A stretch of 64,000 bases of DNA from Lepidodermella squamata (taxonomy: Eukaryota; Gastrotricha), in the NCBI GenBank assembly GCA_047495785.1, contig JBLDXI010000042.1:4216001-4280000 (forward strand). The letters are read 5' to 3'. Shown here piece after piece: positions 44,324 to 54,655 of this stretch (its first letter is position 1; every line of letters begins with the position of its first letter). Made by a program: the position numbers and the translations under genes. Under the pieces are notes generated by a model. It saw nothing but the letters and a program-made list of their open reading frames with translations. It was not told the origin of the DNA and ran no database searches.

Positions 44324-45023
44324 CAACGTTTCCCAAACCGTGTCCTATAGGACACTCGTGTACTAAGCCAACTTTCAAGTGTCCTGTAGGACACTGGTGT
44401 CCTATGGCCTCGAAATGACAGAAGGACAACAAGATCCACACTAAGAAACAAAAAGGTAGATCCACACTAAGAAACAAGGCATTTTTGGACCATTCTGGAC
44501 TCGGGAAATCGGGAAAAAACCGTCAGCTAAAGCTCGCTTCGCTCGCGAGTTGCCTATTTATGAAATATTTTATGAAAACTTCCGATCGGACGGGAATCGC
44601 GGGTATGGCTGAATCTCTGAGACGATAAATGATAGAATCAATTTTCGAAACTGACCCATATCCATTGTTGACCCTTTAAGCAAGTTACAGATTGCACCTT
44701 ACGACATGATTAATTGAAATTTCATAATTGATGAGTGAATTTCTGGGAAAACCCCAAGGCATAGCCTCATTTTACGTCGTTTTTCAGTGCCGAATTTTAA
44801 AAATGTTCTCGCTTCGCTCGCGTTTAGTTTGAATTTTATCCGGGATTTTATCAATTTCGACCTCGGTTACCATCAAAAATCAATTTAAACAAGCAATCAA
44901 TTTGTAGCTAAAAAAAATTGTACCCATTCCGAACCAAATATCATTCATTTAGCAAGGTGTCCTACGAGTCATTGTCATAGGACACTACTGTGTCCTACCA
45001 GACAAAAAGTTTGGGAACCACTG
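44324..45023. mobile_element. hAT-type MITE, 700 bp
   Basis: An exact 8-bp target duplication, gcctaatg, at 44316-44323 and 45024-45031. The right end read inward is CAGTGGTTCCCAAACTTTTT, a terminus typical of hAT elements; the left end CAACGTTTCCCAAAC is diverged. Near both ends lie repeated palindromes built on gtgtcctataggacac (44339-44404 and 44957-44998), probably subterminal transposase-binding repeats. No coding capacity. Confidence 0.88.
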
Positions 45024-45031
45024 GCCTAATG

Positions 45032-45982
45032 CAAATTTAGATACTGCGTAAGGCTTCTCGGCAGCTAAAGTGACGGCCGACCAGGTTCCATCTACTCGGC
45101 ATACTACGTTATACGTTAACTGAAATCATTATCGAGGTAGCTAAAGCATTAGACTCCCCCAGGCAGATCAAAATGAACATCGCTTTGCCTGATGCTTCCT
45201 TGCACTCTCACTAGGCCCGAGCAATCGTTGACAATAGCACCGAACCCTTGCGCTCATTAATTGACTGAATTTTAACTTGTCTGACAATTTCTAGCGATTC
45301 GGAACTGGTTTCAGTGGTTTTTAGCTAAATAACATAGGGATAACATTTCGTTGCATTAATTTTCGTTATTTTGGTATTGGATATTGGATGAAATAAAAGC
45401 AATGCCCTTAATGATCAACTTACGAAACGATAACATCGAGTTCTATTATTAATCAGGCGTTTGAGCAAATTAATAATGTCCACAAAATTTATTGAAACTA
45501 TGAATCATAATGTTCAAGTAAAATTCACAAATTCCTATTGAAAATGTTTGAGGGGGCCGACTGCAATATTCTTGGAACCAGATATTCAGACTTGAACTTG
45601 AATGACCTAACCTCTGCTCATGGTCTTCGACTTGAAGGTCATTCTTAATTCGATACAACCTGTTAGACTGAAAATGATTAATCACAAGCGCGTGGCACCA
45701 TAATGTACGACCCCATTTCTGTTGTAAAGTCGAAAGTGGGGAATCTTGAAGCGGCTATGAGTGCTACTGAGTAAGCATACGATAGGAAAATATGACACGA
45801 TTGATTGTTGCACGTAGCAACCAGCTTGTCATAACTTTTGTTAACTAGTCTACTTAACTCGAGCGGCGATTGACACTTTTTCGTGAATTTACGAGAAAAA
45901 AAATGTTACTTGAAACGTAGGAGTGGGATGTAGAGCGATTTCAATTAAAAATTTGCGTACCCCAAATGACCTTGCACTCTCA
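45032..45982. other. Intergenic
   Basis: No gene supported; ends at the retrotransposon tail. Confidence 0.4.
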
Positions 45983-46055
45983 TTCAATCAATCAATCAAT
46001 CAATTTATTTGCAAACTTCGTTCACAGGACTAGAAGGGCACGCAGGCCTCTTACA

Positions 46056-48311
46056 CTAACCCGATGCAATAAGATTTCCTTTACAATATTTCTTCAAATT
46101 CACGCGGTACAGATTTCGTTTTACGATATTGTTCTTTATATCAGCAGGTAAATTATCGTCAAAGTTAAATACGGTAGTCGGCAATCGATTCCAAGTGTTT
46201 ACAGTACGGTTCAAAAAATAGTTCTTATAAATAGGTTTGGTGGGATTTTTGCACTTCATATTCGGATTTAAAACAGAGAAGCGAAAACGATGACCTCGAT
46301 TGTTATTCAACAAAAATTTTATATTATTAGAGATAGATGTTTTAACAGACCCATTAATTATTTTGAAAAGGAAGCAAAGATCGTATATAAGGCGCCGTTC
46401 TTCGAGAGACACTAGCCGAAATTTTTTTAGACGCTCGGAATAGGACGGACGCGAAGGATCGTAGGGTGATAAATTAAGAGCACGGCGAGTAAAGTAAGAT
46501 TGCAATTTTTCTAATTTGTCAATTTCATTTTTAAACCAAGGTGACCAGATGCAAGTACAATACTCTAGCAACGGGCGAACATATGTACAGTAGGCACGTA
46601 CTAACGTCTCAGGAGACTGACCTTTCAGAGCACGTAGTATCAGGTTTGCACGTAGGTAGGCTTTAGAAACAATCGAATTAATATGGGCTTTGAATTCTAG
46701 CTTTTCATCAATAAGAAGACCCAGGTCTTTATAGTTGAGACATCTTTGAAGCAAGTTTCCCCCTAGGTAGTAGGAAGATTTTGGATTTTTGAAGCCAAGA
46801 TGAAGAACCGCACATTTGTCAATAGAGAGCTTTAGTTGCCAAGTTTCAAGCCAGACAAAGATGTTTTCAAGAGATAGAGATAGACGTTCAGAGAGAGATG
46901 AATCATTTTTACAAAAGACTATGTATAATTTGCAGTCGTCAGCGAACAGTTTAATGGAGACACCTTCAGGTAGGATATCGGTAAGGTCATTAATGTAGAG
47001 CAGAAATAACAGAGGGCCCAGAACGGAACCCTGAGGTACGCCACTGGTTACGCAAATTTCATCGCTTAGGGTTCCGTTGACATTGACACGTTGGGTACGA
47101 TTAGTAAGATAGGAAGATAGCCAGTTTAGAAGATTACCATCAACTCCAATAGCTTTAAGTTTTATTAAGAGTTTCCGATGGCAAACAATGTCGAAGGCCT
47201 TAGCAAGATCTAGGTAGACTATATCCGCAAATTTCATGCATTCAAAGGCAAAGGTCCAGTCAAGCACGCATTCAAGCATTTGAGTAGCGGGTGATTTAAG
47301 TGCAGCGAGTCTGTTAAAATTAGAGAGCAACCTATTATAGTTTGGCGATTTAAAGGCAGTTTTTCGAAGTTTACGCCAAACATTCAGCTTTTTCGAAGCA
47401 ATTTTTCTTATATTTTTTGGATATTTGAAGCGTTTTTTATAAGAGCTGCGTAGCGGAACAAATTCATTCACAAGATATATTAAGAATGAGTTGAATTTAG
47501 CGTACGAGCGTTCGATATCATCACCGCACTCAAGAAAAAAATCATTCCAGTTAACGTTATTTAAAGCTAAAGTAAGATTAGTATAATCAGCCTTATAAAA
47601 ATTGTGTGAGGCCGAATTATTATTAGATTTAGGGCAAGAGTCAGCGTCGAGGTCGAAAGTGATGGAGAAGTGATCACTAGTAGAGAAAGGAGCAGACACG
47701 TAGATATCATGAATATTTAAAAAGGAATTGGTAAGCACAACATCCAGAATATTATTCGAATTCTTTTTAGTCGGTTCAGAAATCAATTGTGTTAAAGAAT
47801 TTTCAGAAAAACAATTTATGAACAGGCTTTCCATTCTATGGTAACTGCGATTCAAATCATGCCATTGAATATTAGGAAGATTAAGGTCACCAACAAAATA
47901 AATTGGATGGGAGCATTGTGCGAGGAAAGAAAAGTTTGAACATAGTGACATACCATACTCATAATCAGCTGGAGAATAATAAGGTGGGCGATAAAAACCC
48001 ACAATTCTGTGCACACATTTTTTTGAAAAAACAACATCAATTGCAATTATTTCAGCCGGTTTGATTTCATTTGGAATTTCAACTTCAACATAATTAAGCG
48101 TGTTTTTGACAAAGATACAAACTCCTCCCCCTGTCGAGGAAGTTCTATTACAAGGAACCATAGTGTAGTTGTCATTTGTAAACATTCCTTTAGATACAGT
48201 TTCGTCAAACCAGGTTTCAACGACTATGATAATGTCATATACATCAGAATCTAATAATAAGAGAAATTCAAAGTTTTTGTTTTTCAGGCTCCGGGCATTG
48301 CAGTAGTACAC
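46056..48311 (-). CDS. Retrotransposon ORF2: AP endonuclease plus partial reverse transcriptase
   Basis: 751 residues. The N-terminal AP-endonuclease domain has VETWFDE, GGGVCIFV, VGDLNLPNIQW and TSDHFSITF, the catalytic landmarks. The reverse transcriptase keeps YLDLAKAFD, GVPQGSVLGPLLFLLYINDL and FADD (active site), with a CR1-type C-terminus (LLEYCTCIWSP, NRLPTTVVF-like). However NRLAALKS runs directly into PATQMLECVLDW, skipping the fingers region (the PISL-type motifs) usually found between. The deletion is in frame. Enzyme activity is unlikely. Confidence 0.88.
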   Translation of the reverse strand: MYYCNARSLKNKNFEFLLLLDSDVYDIIIVVETWFDETVSKGMFTNDNYTMVPCNRTSSTGGGVCIFVKNTLNYVEVEIPNEIKPAEIIAIDVVFSKKCVHRIVGFYRPPYYSPADYEYGMSLCSNFSFLAQCSHPIYFVGDLNLPNIQWHDLNRSYHRMESLFINCFSENSLTQLISEPTKKNSNNILDVVLTNSFLNIHDIYVSAPFSTSDHFSITFDLDADSCPKSNNNSASHNFYKADYTNLTLALNNVNWNDFFLECGDDIERSYAKFNSFLIYLVNEFVPLRSSYKKRFKYPKNIRKIASKKLNVWRKLRKTAFKSPNYNRLLSNFNRLAALKSPATQMLECVLDWTFAFECMKFADIVYLDLAKAFDIVCHRKLLIKLKAIGVDGNLLNWLSSYLTNRTQRVNVNGTLSDEICVTSGVPQGSVLGPLLFLLYINDLTDILPEGVSIKLFADDCKLYIVFCKNDSSLSERLSLSLENIFVWLETWQLKLSIDKCAVLHLGFKNPKSSYYLGGNLLQRCLNYKDLGLLIDEKLEFKAHINSIVSKAYLRANLILRALKGQSPETLVRAYCTYVRPLLEYCTCIWSPWFKNEIDKLEKLQSYFTRRALNLSPYDPSRPSYSERLKKFRLVSLEERRLIYDLCFLFKIINGSVKTSISNNIKFLLNNNRGHRFRFSVLNPNMKCKNPTKPIYKNYFLNRTVNTWNRLPTTVFNFDDNLPADIKNNIVKRNLYRVNLKKYCKGNLIASG

Positions 48312-48347
48312 TTTGTAGCGGCGGGTTGGCGAAGAGCCTGTGGTAAC

Positions 48348-49007
48348 CTAGTTGATCTTCTTAGCTTTCGTAGACAAGGGAGCCGCGATCGGGTCTTTTT
48401 CGAGCGTTTTAGTCAGGAAGTTGTATGTGAAGCTGGCATTTGCAGTAATAAGTTGAAAGCCATCCTTACCCCAAGAGATTTTTTGGTTATTCTTCGTGGC
48501 CTTGATTTCCTCGATTTTTTCACGAATAAGTTTGCTAGCAGTTGAGCGGTCCTTTGTACGGCAATTTTTGACGGAAAAATCCAGAGGGTTTCCATCTCCT
48601 TTCGGTTTGTGATTTTGGACACACTCCTTGATAATGTCCTCGGCGTTCAATGTTTTCAATTCAAAAATAACCGGTCGAGGTTTCGGCTTTTTGCCACCAG
48701 GTTTAGTTCCGAGGCGAAAGGCTTTGACCTCGATGTCGACGAGTTCAGGTATTTTTTCTTTGAGCTTGACTACAAGATCTTCGTCGTTGGTTTCAGGTAA
48801 ATTGTACACAATCGCAGAGGTGGCCAATCGGTCCTGTTTCAGCCGATTGATTTCGATTTGTAGGTCGTTAATCAGACAGCCCTGAGCTCGTATTTGTTGT
48901 TGTTGATCGGCAATGGTTGCCTTGAGACTGTCGATACTTTCGCGAACCCCCATGAACAAGCCTTCAAGGTAGGCCTTGTCGTTATCGTTGAAAGGCATTT
49001 TTGGCAC
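48348..49007 (-). CDS. Retrotransposon ORF1 protein
   Basis: 219 residues: an N-terminal coiled coil (ADQQQQIRAQ, LQIEINRLKQD) followed by an RRM-like RNA-binding region (SAIVYNLPETNDEDL, AFRLGTK, PRPVIFEL) and a basic tail. The layout matches ORF1 chaperone proteins of CR1/Jockey-like elements. It lies 36 nt upstream of ORF2 on the same strand. Confidence 0.8.
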   Translation of the reverse strand: MPKMPFNDNDKAYLEGLFMGVRESIDSLKATIADQQQQIRAQGCLINDLQIEINRLKQDRLATSAIVYNLPETNDEDLVVKLKEKIPELVDIEVKAFRLGTKPGGKKPKPRPVIFELKTLNAEDIIKECVQNHKPKGDGNPLDFSVKNCRTKDRSTASKLIREKIEEIKATKNNQKISWGKDGFQLITANASFTYNFLTKTLEKDPIAAPLSTKAKKIN

Positions 49008-49124
49008 ACGGCCAGTATAGTAATATGTTATAATAATAAATTTGATAGTTGATAGAAAGTTGATAAAAAGCGGAAAAAAACAACTTTCTTTTAGAATGAA
49101 ATCGAGTGAATCATTCTAAGATTT

Positions 49125-49638
49125 ATGATTTTAGCCTACTCTTCCATGGCTTTTCTCCCATGCTGTCTTTTCCTTTGTACATTGGCTGTTGCAACCTTGA
49201 CCCAGCCGATCGAGATCATAACTGTACCAGAAATCCCGCTTGGAGCAGCCGATCAAGAGTCGGGAATAGCTATTGCAGTGCCGGCAGTCAATATAGAAGC
49301 TTCGGATTCTGTTATTGAGGCAAATTCGTATCAATCAAGCAGCCAATTGAACATAGCTGGTGAGATAATTTTCGAAATTCTAGATTGTTTAATTGATTAT
49401 TTGTTTCTTGATAGCTGAGAAAGCGCAAAAGCTCCAAAAAAGCGTTTCATTCATATTGCGACATATTTCGCGGCAACTTCGTGGGCAAATAGTGCGAAAT
49501 CTGCGCTTGAAGAAATGTATCGAGATCATCGGATCGCGTAATGTCTGCGAGAACAAGGCAACATTCTACCTATGGGCCCAGTTTCTTGCTAAAGACATTA
49601 TGGCTGGCAAGTTTGATGGAAAACTGTTCTCTGCCTGA
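49125..49638 (+). CDS. Small secreted protein FB7 (subgroup I)
   Basis: Exons 49125-49359 and 49415-49638, a 55-nt phase-1 intron (G-gtgaga...ttgatag-CT); 152 residues. A signal peptide (MAFLPCCLFLCTLAVA, after an alternative upstream Met) is followed by a long acidic, Ile/Ala/Ser-rich propeptide-like stretch. Exon 2 has RGQIVRNLRLKKC, KC-x9-C (IEIIGSRNV), ENKATFYLWAQFLAKDIMAGKFDG. It sits immediately beside the 5' end of the retrotransposon, which may have displaced its promoter; a tataaaaag-like word is absent, only gataaaaag at 49061. Confidence 0.85.
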
Positions 49639-50785
49639 TCATCTCTGTGCAGCTGGCCGAATGCCGTCAGTAGATCTGATAACATAATTTTATTCATTTT
49701 TTGTGAGGCTAGCCCTCACCTGATCCAAACTTTGAGAACTTTGCACGGTCAGAGTTCATAATTTCAAGGTACTAGGTACTAGTAGAAGACACTTCCTTAG
49801 ATTTAACAACTCCTTATCTACCTATATTATTTCCTCGCTCTGTGAGCTATTGATTTTCTTCAAAATAAATATTGCGATGATCGCCAATCTCCATTATTGA
49901 ATTGCTAGTCGGATGAAAGAATCGAATTCAAAATCAATCATAATAATTTCATTCAATTCTAAGATGTATTCAATTACAACAATTCTCTTGCATGTCATGA
50001 TTTCTGAAATTCTCTTCTGAAAATCTCGCAAGAGAGCAAGCAACATAAATACTCCCCCAAGAGGATCAAATTTGTGGGTCAGTAATTGTACTTTAATTGT
50101 CGGGCCGGGCTCTATTGTGAGATTTTCTTGGCTTCGGTAAAAAGTGGCTGCGCTATGCATATTTACCAAAGAAAATTCAAGACACGAAACCTTATTGGCA
50201 ACATTTTCAGTAGGGATAAGGGATATCAGATCTAAATGCAAACTGCGATCACCATACGCCGTCGACATCGTCGGAGCCTTCAAACTGAAATCAGTTACAA
50301 TTCAATTTTCATTTCTTCTCACCTAGCATATGCATGTCGTTAGCTTTTCATTTCAATGTATGAAAAGTTTTTAGATATGTGCATCCTCCCGCATACGTAT
50401 GTAGCATATTTAGCAGATGAAAGCTGCGCATCTCGTTTTAAGACATATTCCAACAGCTTTCTCGGCTGCTAGGACATGACGATCTCACACTGTTAACTGA
50501 GAACGAAAATAGCAATGACAGATATAATTTCTGAGCCTGGAGCCTAGATTGTACAATAGTAAATTATATCAGTTCACTGCACAAATCAATCATGCATTCG
50601 TGCGATTTTATATCACTCACGTCCTGCGTTACGCGAAAATTCAGATCGCATTGACAGGTTAGTTCACCTGGACACTTCGAGCTCGCACCCACGACAGGCC
50701 CTACCTTGTCTTATTCACACGCGCCGGCTAAAAATACTTTTTTTCATTTTGATTCAAGCAAACTCGAACGCGCATATCATCTTTC
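49639..50785. other. Intergenic
   Basis: Between FB7 and FB8. The 129-residue minus-strand frame at 49894 has no signal or family match. Nothing supported. Confidence 0.4.
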
Positions 50786-51204
50786 ATGTCAACCATCGTT
50801 GCTGTATATTTCGTGGTTGTATTCCTCGTGGGAATCGGCTACTCGCAAGAAAATATAGCCGAGCTTGATGTGCTGAAACCCAAAATCTCTAATATAAAAT
50901 TGGCAAAGATAGGCGGTAAGGTCTTTCAAAATTTCTGATAAATTTCTCATCACTCAATTTCTGCGTAGATGCCATGCTGAACCACGCCGATATGCTGCGC
51001 GACAGTCGGCTGGCTTTGGATAAGTTGCCGAAACCACTCCTTGTCAAGTTAATTCGGCGTTATCGCATGCAGAAGTGTTTATCGGTCATTCATTCGCAAG
51101 CGATTTGCAACCAGCGGGGATCTTTCAACATCTGGGCCCAACTACTTGCAAAAGATATCATGAATGGCAAGCGTGATGGCGCTATTCTAATAACAACCAA
51201 TTGA
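50786..51204 (+). CDS. Small secreted protein FB8 (subgroup I)
   Basis: Exons 50786-50915 and 50969-51204, a 53-nt phase-1 intron (G-gtaagg...tgcgtag-AT); 121 residues. The signal peptide is MSTIVAVYFVVVFLVGIGYS. The signature is diverged: LIRRYRMQKC, KCLSVIHSQAIC, NQRGSFNIWAQLLAKDIMNGKRDGA. AATAAA at 51245-51250. Function unknown. Confidence 0.85.
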
Positions 51205-51454
51205 AATTAAAGCGGAATAACTTAAACATTTCAATTATATACCAATAAATACATTGTAAAATATAAGATGTACGAATTTACAACTGTTTTGAAATACATT
51301 GTATTGAGCCTGAATGATCATTCGAATTTACAGGATATAATACTGATGTTTCATCCTTTAATACTCTCTTTATTTATTCTCGGTACTCGGCACTAACGAT
51401 TTTCGAAGATAATCCAGATAGGGAGTAGTTAGCATTGCTTCACTCGCGCACAAA

Positions 51455-51570
51455 TTCTACCTAATGCGTAAAAGAATACGCGATGAAGACAAGGTTTTGG
51501 GTGCTTGCCAGGATTTCCGCGGGAGACATAATTCGGGGCAGGAATTCAGCTGGGCTCCTCATTCAGCTGT
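51455..51570 (+). pseudogene. Decayed remnant of an FB subgroup I gene
   Basis: ctaatgcgtaaaagaatacg resembles the start of the FB6 motif (VMRKLRM); after a lost C-x9-C segment a frame reads VLARISAGDIIRGRNSAGLLI, position by position like IWAQLLAKDIMNGKRDGAILI of FB8. Frame shift and deletion show it is not a working copy. Similarity judged by eye. Confidence 0.45.
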
Positions 51571-52142
51571 CATCTTTCATGATTATGCATAATACACAGA
51601 AAGCACAGCAGTGCGCTTCCGAATTATATGCCGATGTAGTACTTCTTCGTTTCGTTGCTGCGATCTCAACACTCACTACCTTGACAGCGCTCTTGCTGTC
51701 TTGTTAATAGTATCAGGTCACTAATAAGCATGCACGTACACATTATGTAAAATCGCGGCGATTATTACAATAGATTTTACCCTCGTTCTGCTTTTTATAT
51801 GCGGGATGGATATGCCTGACAGGATAGTTCATTTTCACAATCCGCGGCCACGACAGACTCTGTATATTCAGATATCGTTAGAATTGCATTATATCTTTAG
51901 GGATAAATCGGCGTACGACCAGAAAATTGTCATAACTGCATTATTCCCCATTAGTTCATTGAAGACTTCAAAGCGAAATAGCAAAATCTAGCTAAATCGG
52001 CTCTCTGTATGGGGGTTCGATGCCACTACTGCGGTTTTTAAATCTTCGCTCATGGATATCACGACGGATAATTTTATTCACATTTTCGGATGAAAGAAGT
52101 CATTTGTTGGATGAAAAAGACATGCGTTGGATGGAAAAAGTC
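51571..52142. other. Intergenic
   Basis: No gene supported. Confidence 0.4.
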
Positions 52143-52565
52143 TCACCACCGTTTAATAGCGGTAATCAGCTGCAACATAACTTTGGAAGCTTGTAGATTG
52201 GCTTCTCGCTTCATTTCCATAGCTTTCAGCTCTCGCGTCCATAGGTAAAAGGCTAGCGGTCTAGTGGTGCAGAGTGCCTGCGGTATTGTTTCTGGGCACT
52301 TGTTTGAGAGCCGAATGTTAACCACCCTCGACACAAATTTCGCAAGAGCGACCTTCGCAGATGGAGAGAGTTCATCTGTTGGAAGCGCCTGATATTGGGC
52401 CATTTTCGAAGAGCGAAAGAAAATCTTACCTGCTTTCACTTTGGGAAGGCTGTTAACATTGGTTGAGGCAATTGTTGCGGGATCGCTTTCCAAAGAATGA
52501 GATTTCTCCGTTAAAAGAGCGATCACACTCGCCAGTATGACAATAAGCCAGAGCGAAATATCCAT
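52143..52565 (-). CDS. Small secreted protein FB9 (subgroup II), with frame-neutral intron
   Basis: The only family member on the minus strand. An open frame of 140 residues runs through, but family comparison predicts exons 52565-52430 and 52375-52143 with a 54-nt phase-1 intron (G-gtaaga...caacag-AT, giving G-DELSPS as in relatives). The intron is a multiple of three and stop-free, so both spliced (122 residues) and retained (140) forms would be translated. The signal peptide is MDISLWLIVILASVIALL. The domain includes VSRVVNIRLSNKC, C-x8-C and FYLWTRELKAMEMKREA, like FB5. Confidence 0.83.
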   Translation of the reverse strand: MDISLWLIVILASVIALLTEKSHSLESDPATIASTNVNSLPKVKAGKIFFRSSKMAQYQALPTDELSPSAKVALAKFVSRVVNIRLSNKCPETIPQALCTTRPLAFYLWTRELKAMEMKREANLQASKVMLQLITAIKRW

Positions 52566-53149
52566 TTATCGAATTTTTTGAGACTTCGAGGGGTTTCACT
52601 TCAGAATATAAAGTGTTTGTATCCAGCGAGCCCGGAAATATGAGACGAAGGAATTTCGGTTTCTTGCAAATTCTCGCCTTGCTAATTCTCATCTTGCTAA
52701 TTTTTAAGTCTGACGAACAGTACCGAACATCTAAGAATACATCTAATTACACTTGATACGTCAGTAAAACGTGATTTTATGGCCATAGACGCTGGATTTA
52801 TTATTTAATATTCAATGTTTAATAACAAATTAACAGATTCTTGGCAAGATCTAACCGACTCAATTTTCATCCTGCAGTTTTGAACATCGACTAAAACATC
52901 TGTTTCATAATTTTTCACCGTCAGTTTCGTTATATTAATTCAATTCGGCCCATTTGAGCGAGAACTTCAATCGAGAAAATATGAACTTCAATTTATGGTT
53001 CTGTTATAAATAAAAATGCCGTATATACTGAATTACAAGGGAGTGCCTTTAAATTTTTTCTAAGCCCATTCCAAAAGGTATGACATTATTTGAAGAATTC
53101 CAGGTGAAGTCAGGTGAACGTCCGAATCGCTCATAAATATAGTGCAAAA
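52566..53149. other. Intergenic
   Basis: No gene supported. Confidence 0.4.
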
Positions 53150-53788
53150 ATTCAAAATTGCAGCCAATTTTTTATTTTTCTGTGTAACTCATTTATTGCA
53201 TGTTTAACAATCATTTATAATTATCATCAATGATGCTTCTCGGGTGGTAGTTAAAACTGCTTTCATCGAAATTATGCGGAAGATTGAATGTTCTAAAATT
53301 TAGTACGAATGCGTTATTGACATGTCAAAAACACCGCCGTCCGAAATGGCTCGGAAAAGAGCATAAGCCACAAAAACATTTGGACATTACATTAAATATA
53401 CCTATAATTTGCATTGTAGGCGCTTCCATTTTGTTTGTCAAACGTTTTATGACCGATTTAATTCAACGGAGTCTGCTTATTGCAAGACTGTTCAAAGCGG
53501 GACATTGTTATGCATATAATGCCTATAGCCAGGAACAAAAAATTATCAAATTGATTAATTCCATTAAAAGCAGACATATAGCAGACTTTAGCAGAGTGAA
53601 AGCTGAATTGAATCCGCTAAGAGGTTATTTCCAAGTTAAACTGGGGAACAACACATCAAAGCGTGAAACTGTAACTAATTTTTACCCTATTTACTGTTCA
53701 TTCATAACATTTCGGCGTATCGCTTAGTATCGCACCCCGTCCAATTAAAATTATATGCGAGGATCCGAGCCCCACGCTCGCTTTCCCC
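53150..53788 (+). repeat. Duplicated upstream segment, copy 1 (pairs with ~58380-59014)
   Basis: Collinear similarity to 58380-59014: the shared words include caatcattta.aattat.atcatca, tggctcggaaaagagcat, tgaccgatttaattc, ttaattccattaaaag and agacgaggac-like sequence just before the TATA box. It is the promoter-side half of the FB10/FB11 duplication. The 147-residue frame at 53284 is not conserved in the other copy. Confidence 0.78.
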
Positions 53789-53797
53789 TATATAAGG
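53789..53797 (+). promoter_or_regulatory. TATA box of FB10
   Basis: TATATAAGG lies 70 nt before the ATG in a block (cccctatataaggcaaggg then ggtgagcaggc) shared with FB11 (cccctataaaaggcaagga, ggtgagcaggc). Confidence 0.65.
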
Positions 53798-53858
53798 CAA
53801 GGGCTTCCGGTGAGCAGGCTTAACACGGTCTATATACTCACATCCGAATAAATTCAAC

Positions 53859-54307
53859 ATGCGACTTGTCGATTATTTTATTGCTATAACTTTATCCGTA
53901 GTTGGGAACGTTATAGCTGAGCAGTTGGAAGTAGTGGGAGTATTATCAGTTCAAGAGCCTGATGTTCCTGTGGAGAATCCTATGTCGTTGAAAACGCTGA
54001 TCGAGGTACCGCCTCGGTTGGATGGTGAGTACAACAGCTTTGAATGAGTTTCTAATATCTAACTCCAATTTTATCTTTTTCAGCTAATAGAAGAATCGGT
54101 CTACGGCAGAGTGCTCAAATAATTTGGCAAAAGATACCACATCAAACCCGGAATCAGATTATGCGGAAACTTCGAATGAAGAAATGCATAGAACTCATCA
54201 AATCGCAAGCAATATGCGACAATAGAGCATCATTCTATTTATGGGCTCAGTTCCTTGCGAAAGATATAATGGCTGGAAAACTCGATGACAAAATTCGCAT
54301 TATCTGA
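53859..54307 (+). CDS. Small secreted protein FB10 (subgroup I)
   Basis: Exons 53859-54024 and 54084-54307, a 59-nt phase-1 intron (G-gtgagt...tttttcag-CT); 129 residues. The signal peptide ends NVIA before EQLEVV. Exon 2: RNQIMRKLRMKKC, KC-x9-C (IELIKSQAI), DNRASFYLWAQFLAKDIMAGKLDDK. Nearest relative is FB11 in coding sequence, promoter and intron ends. AATAAA near 54380. Function unknown. Confidence 0.87.
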
Positions 54308-54655
54308 TTTTGAGCTCTTGATTATGCTTTCAAAATTGCAATTATTTCTACCAGTAATAGAGCTCGTTTTTATTGTTGGAATAAAACTTATCATCCGATT
54401 TAATTCACGCAGTTGTTTGTTGTTTCAGATGTTCAGCTTTCATTACTCAGTATAGAGAGGGGAAAAGCTTGTCTTATCATATTGAATTTTAATGCTGATC
54501 ACTCTCGAGTTGAAGCGAAATCGTAAAGTTAAACTGGGCAACTTCACATATTCCTTTTAGCTGAATGACCAGGGATTCTTTCCAATTCTAGTAGAGATTG
54601 AACGAGATAAAAGCTTATCATTTCAGTAGTAGGCAAAGCAACAATCTATACTTAT
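54308..54655. other. Intergenic
   Basis: 3' flanks of convergent FB10 and the receptor gene; nothing else. Confidence 0.4.

Larger units (their letters stand above)
45983..49020 (-). mobile_element. CR1-like non-LTR retrotransposon, deletion derivative
   Basis: Two open frames on the minus strand and a 3' microsatellite tail, (ATTG)n at 45985-46005 on the plus strand, as in CR1/L2-type elements. The 5' end cannot be fixed precisely; ORF1 starts at 49007 and FB7 follows only 118 bp beyond it. No clear target duplication. ORF2 lacks part of the reverse transcriptase, so this copy is probably immobile. Confidence 0.85.

Noticed and set aside
49894-50283. 129-residue minus-strand open frame
   Set aside because: AT-rich, no signal peptide, domain or paralogue; probably chance.
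51990-52030. tRNA-like A box (tagctaaatcg) and B box (ggttcgatgcc)
   Set aside because: The two boxes are only about 20 nt apart and no cloverleaf with acceptor or anticodon stems can be drawn.
53284-53727. 147-codon open frame upstream of FB10
   Set aside because: It lies in the duplicated promoter segment and the homologous segment before FB11 has indels that destroy the frame.
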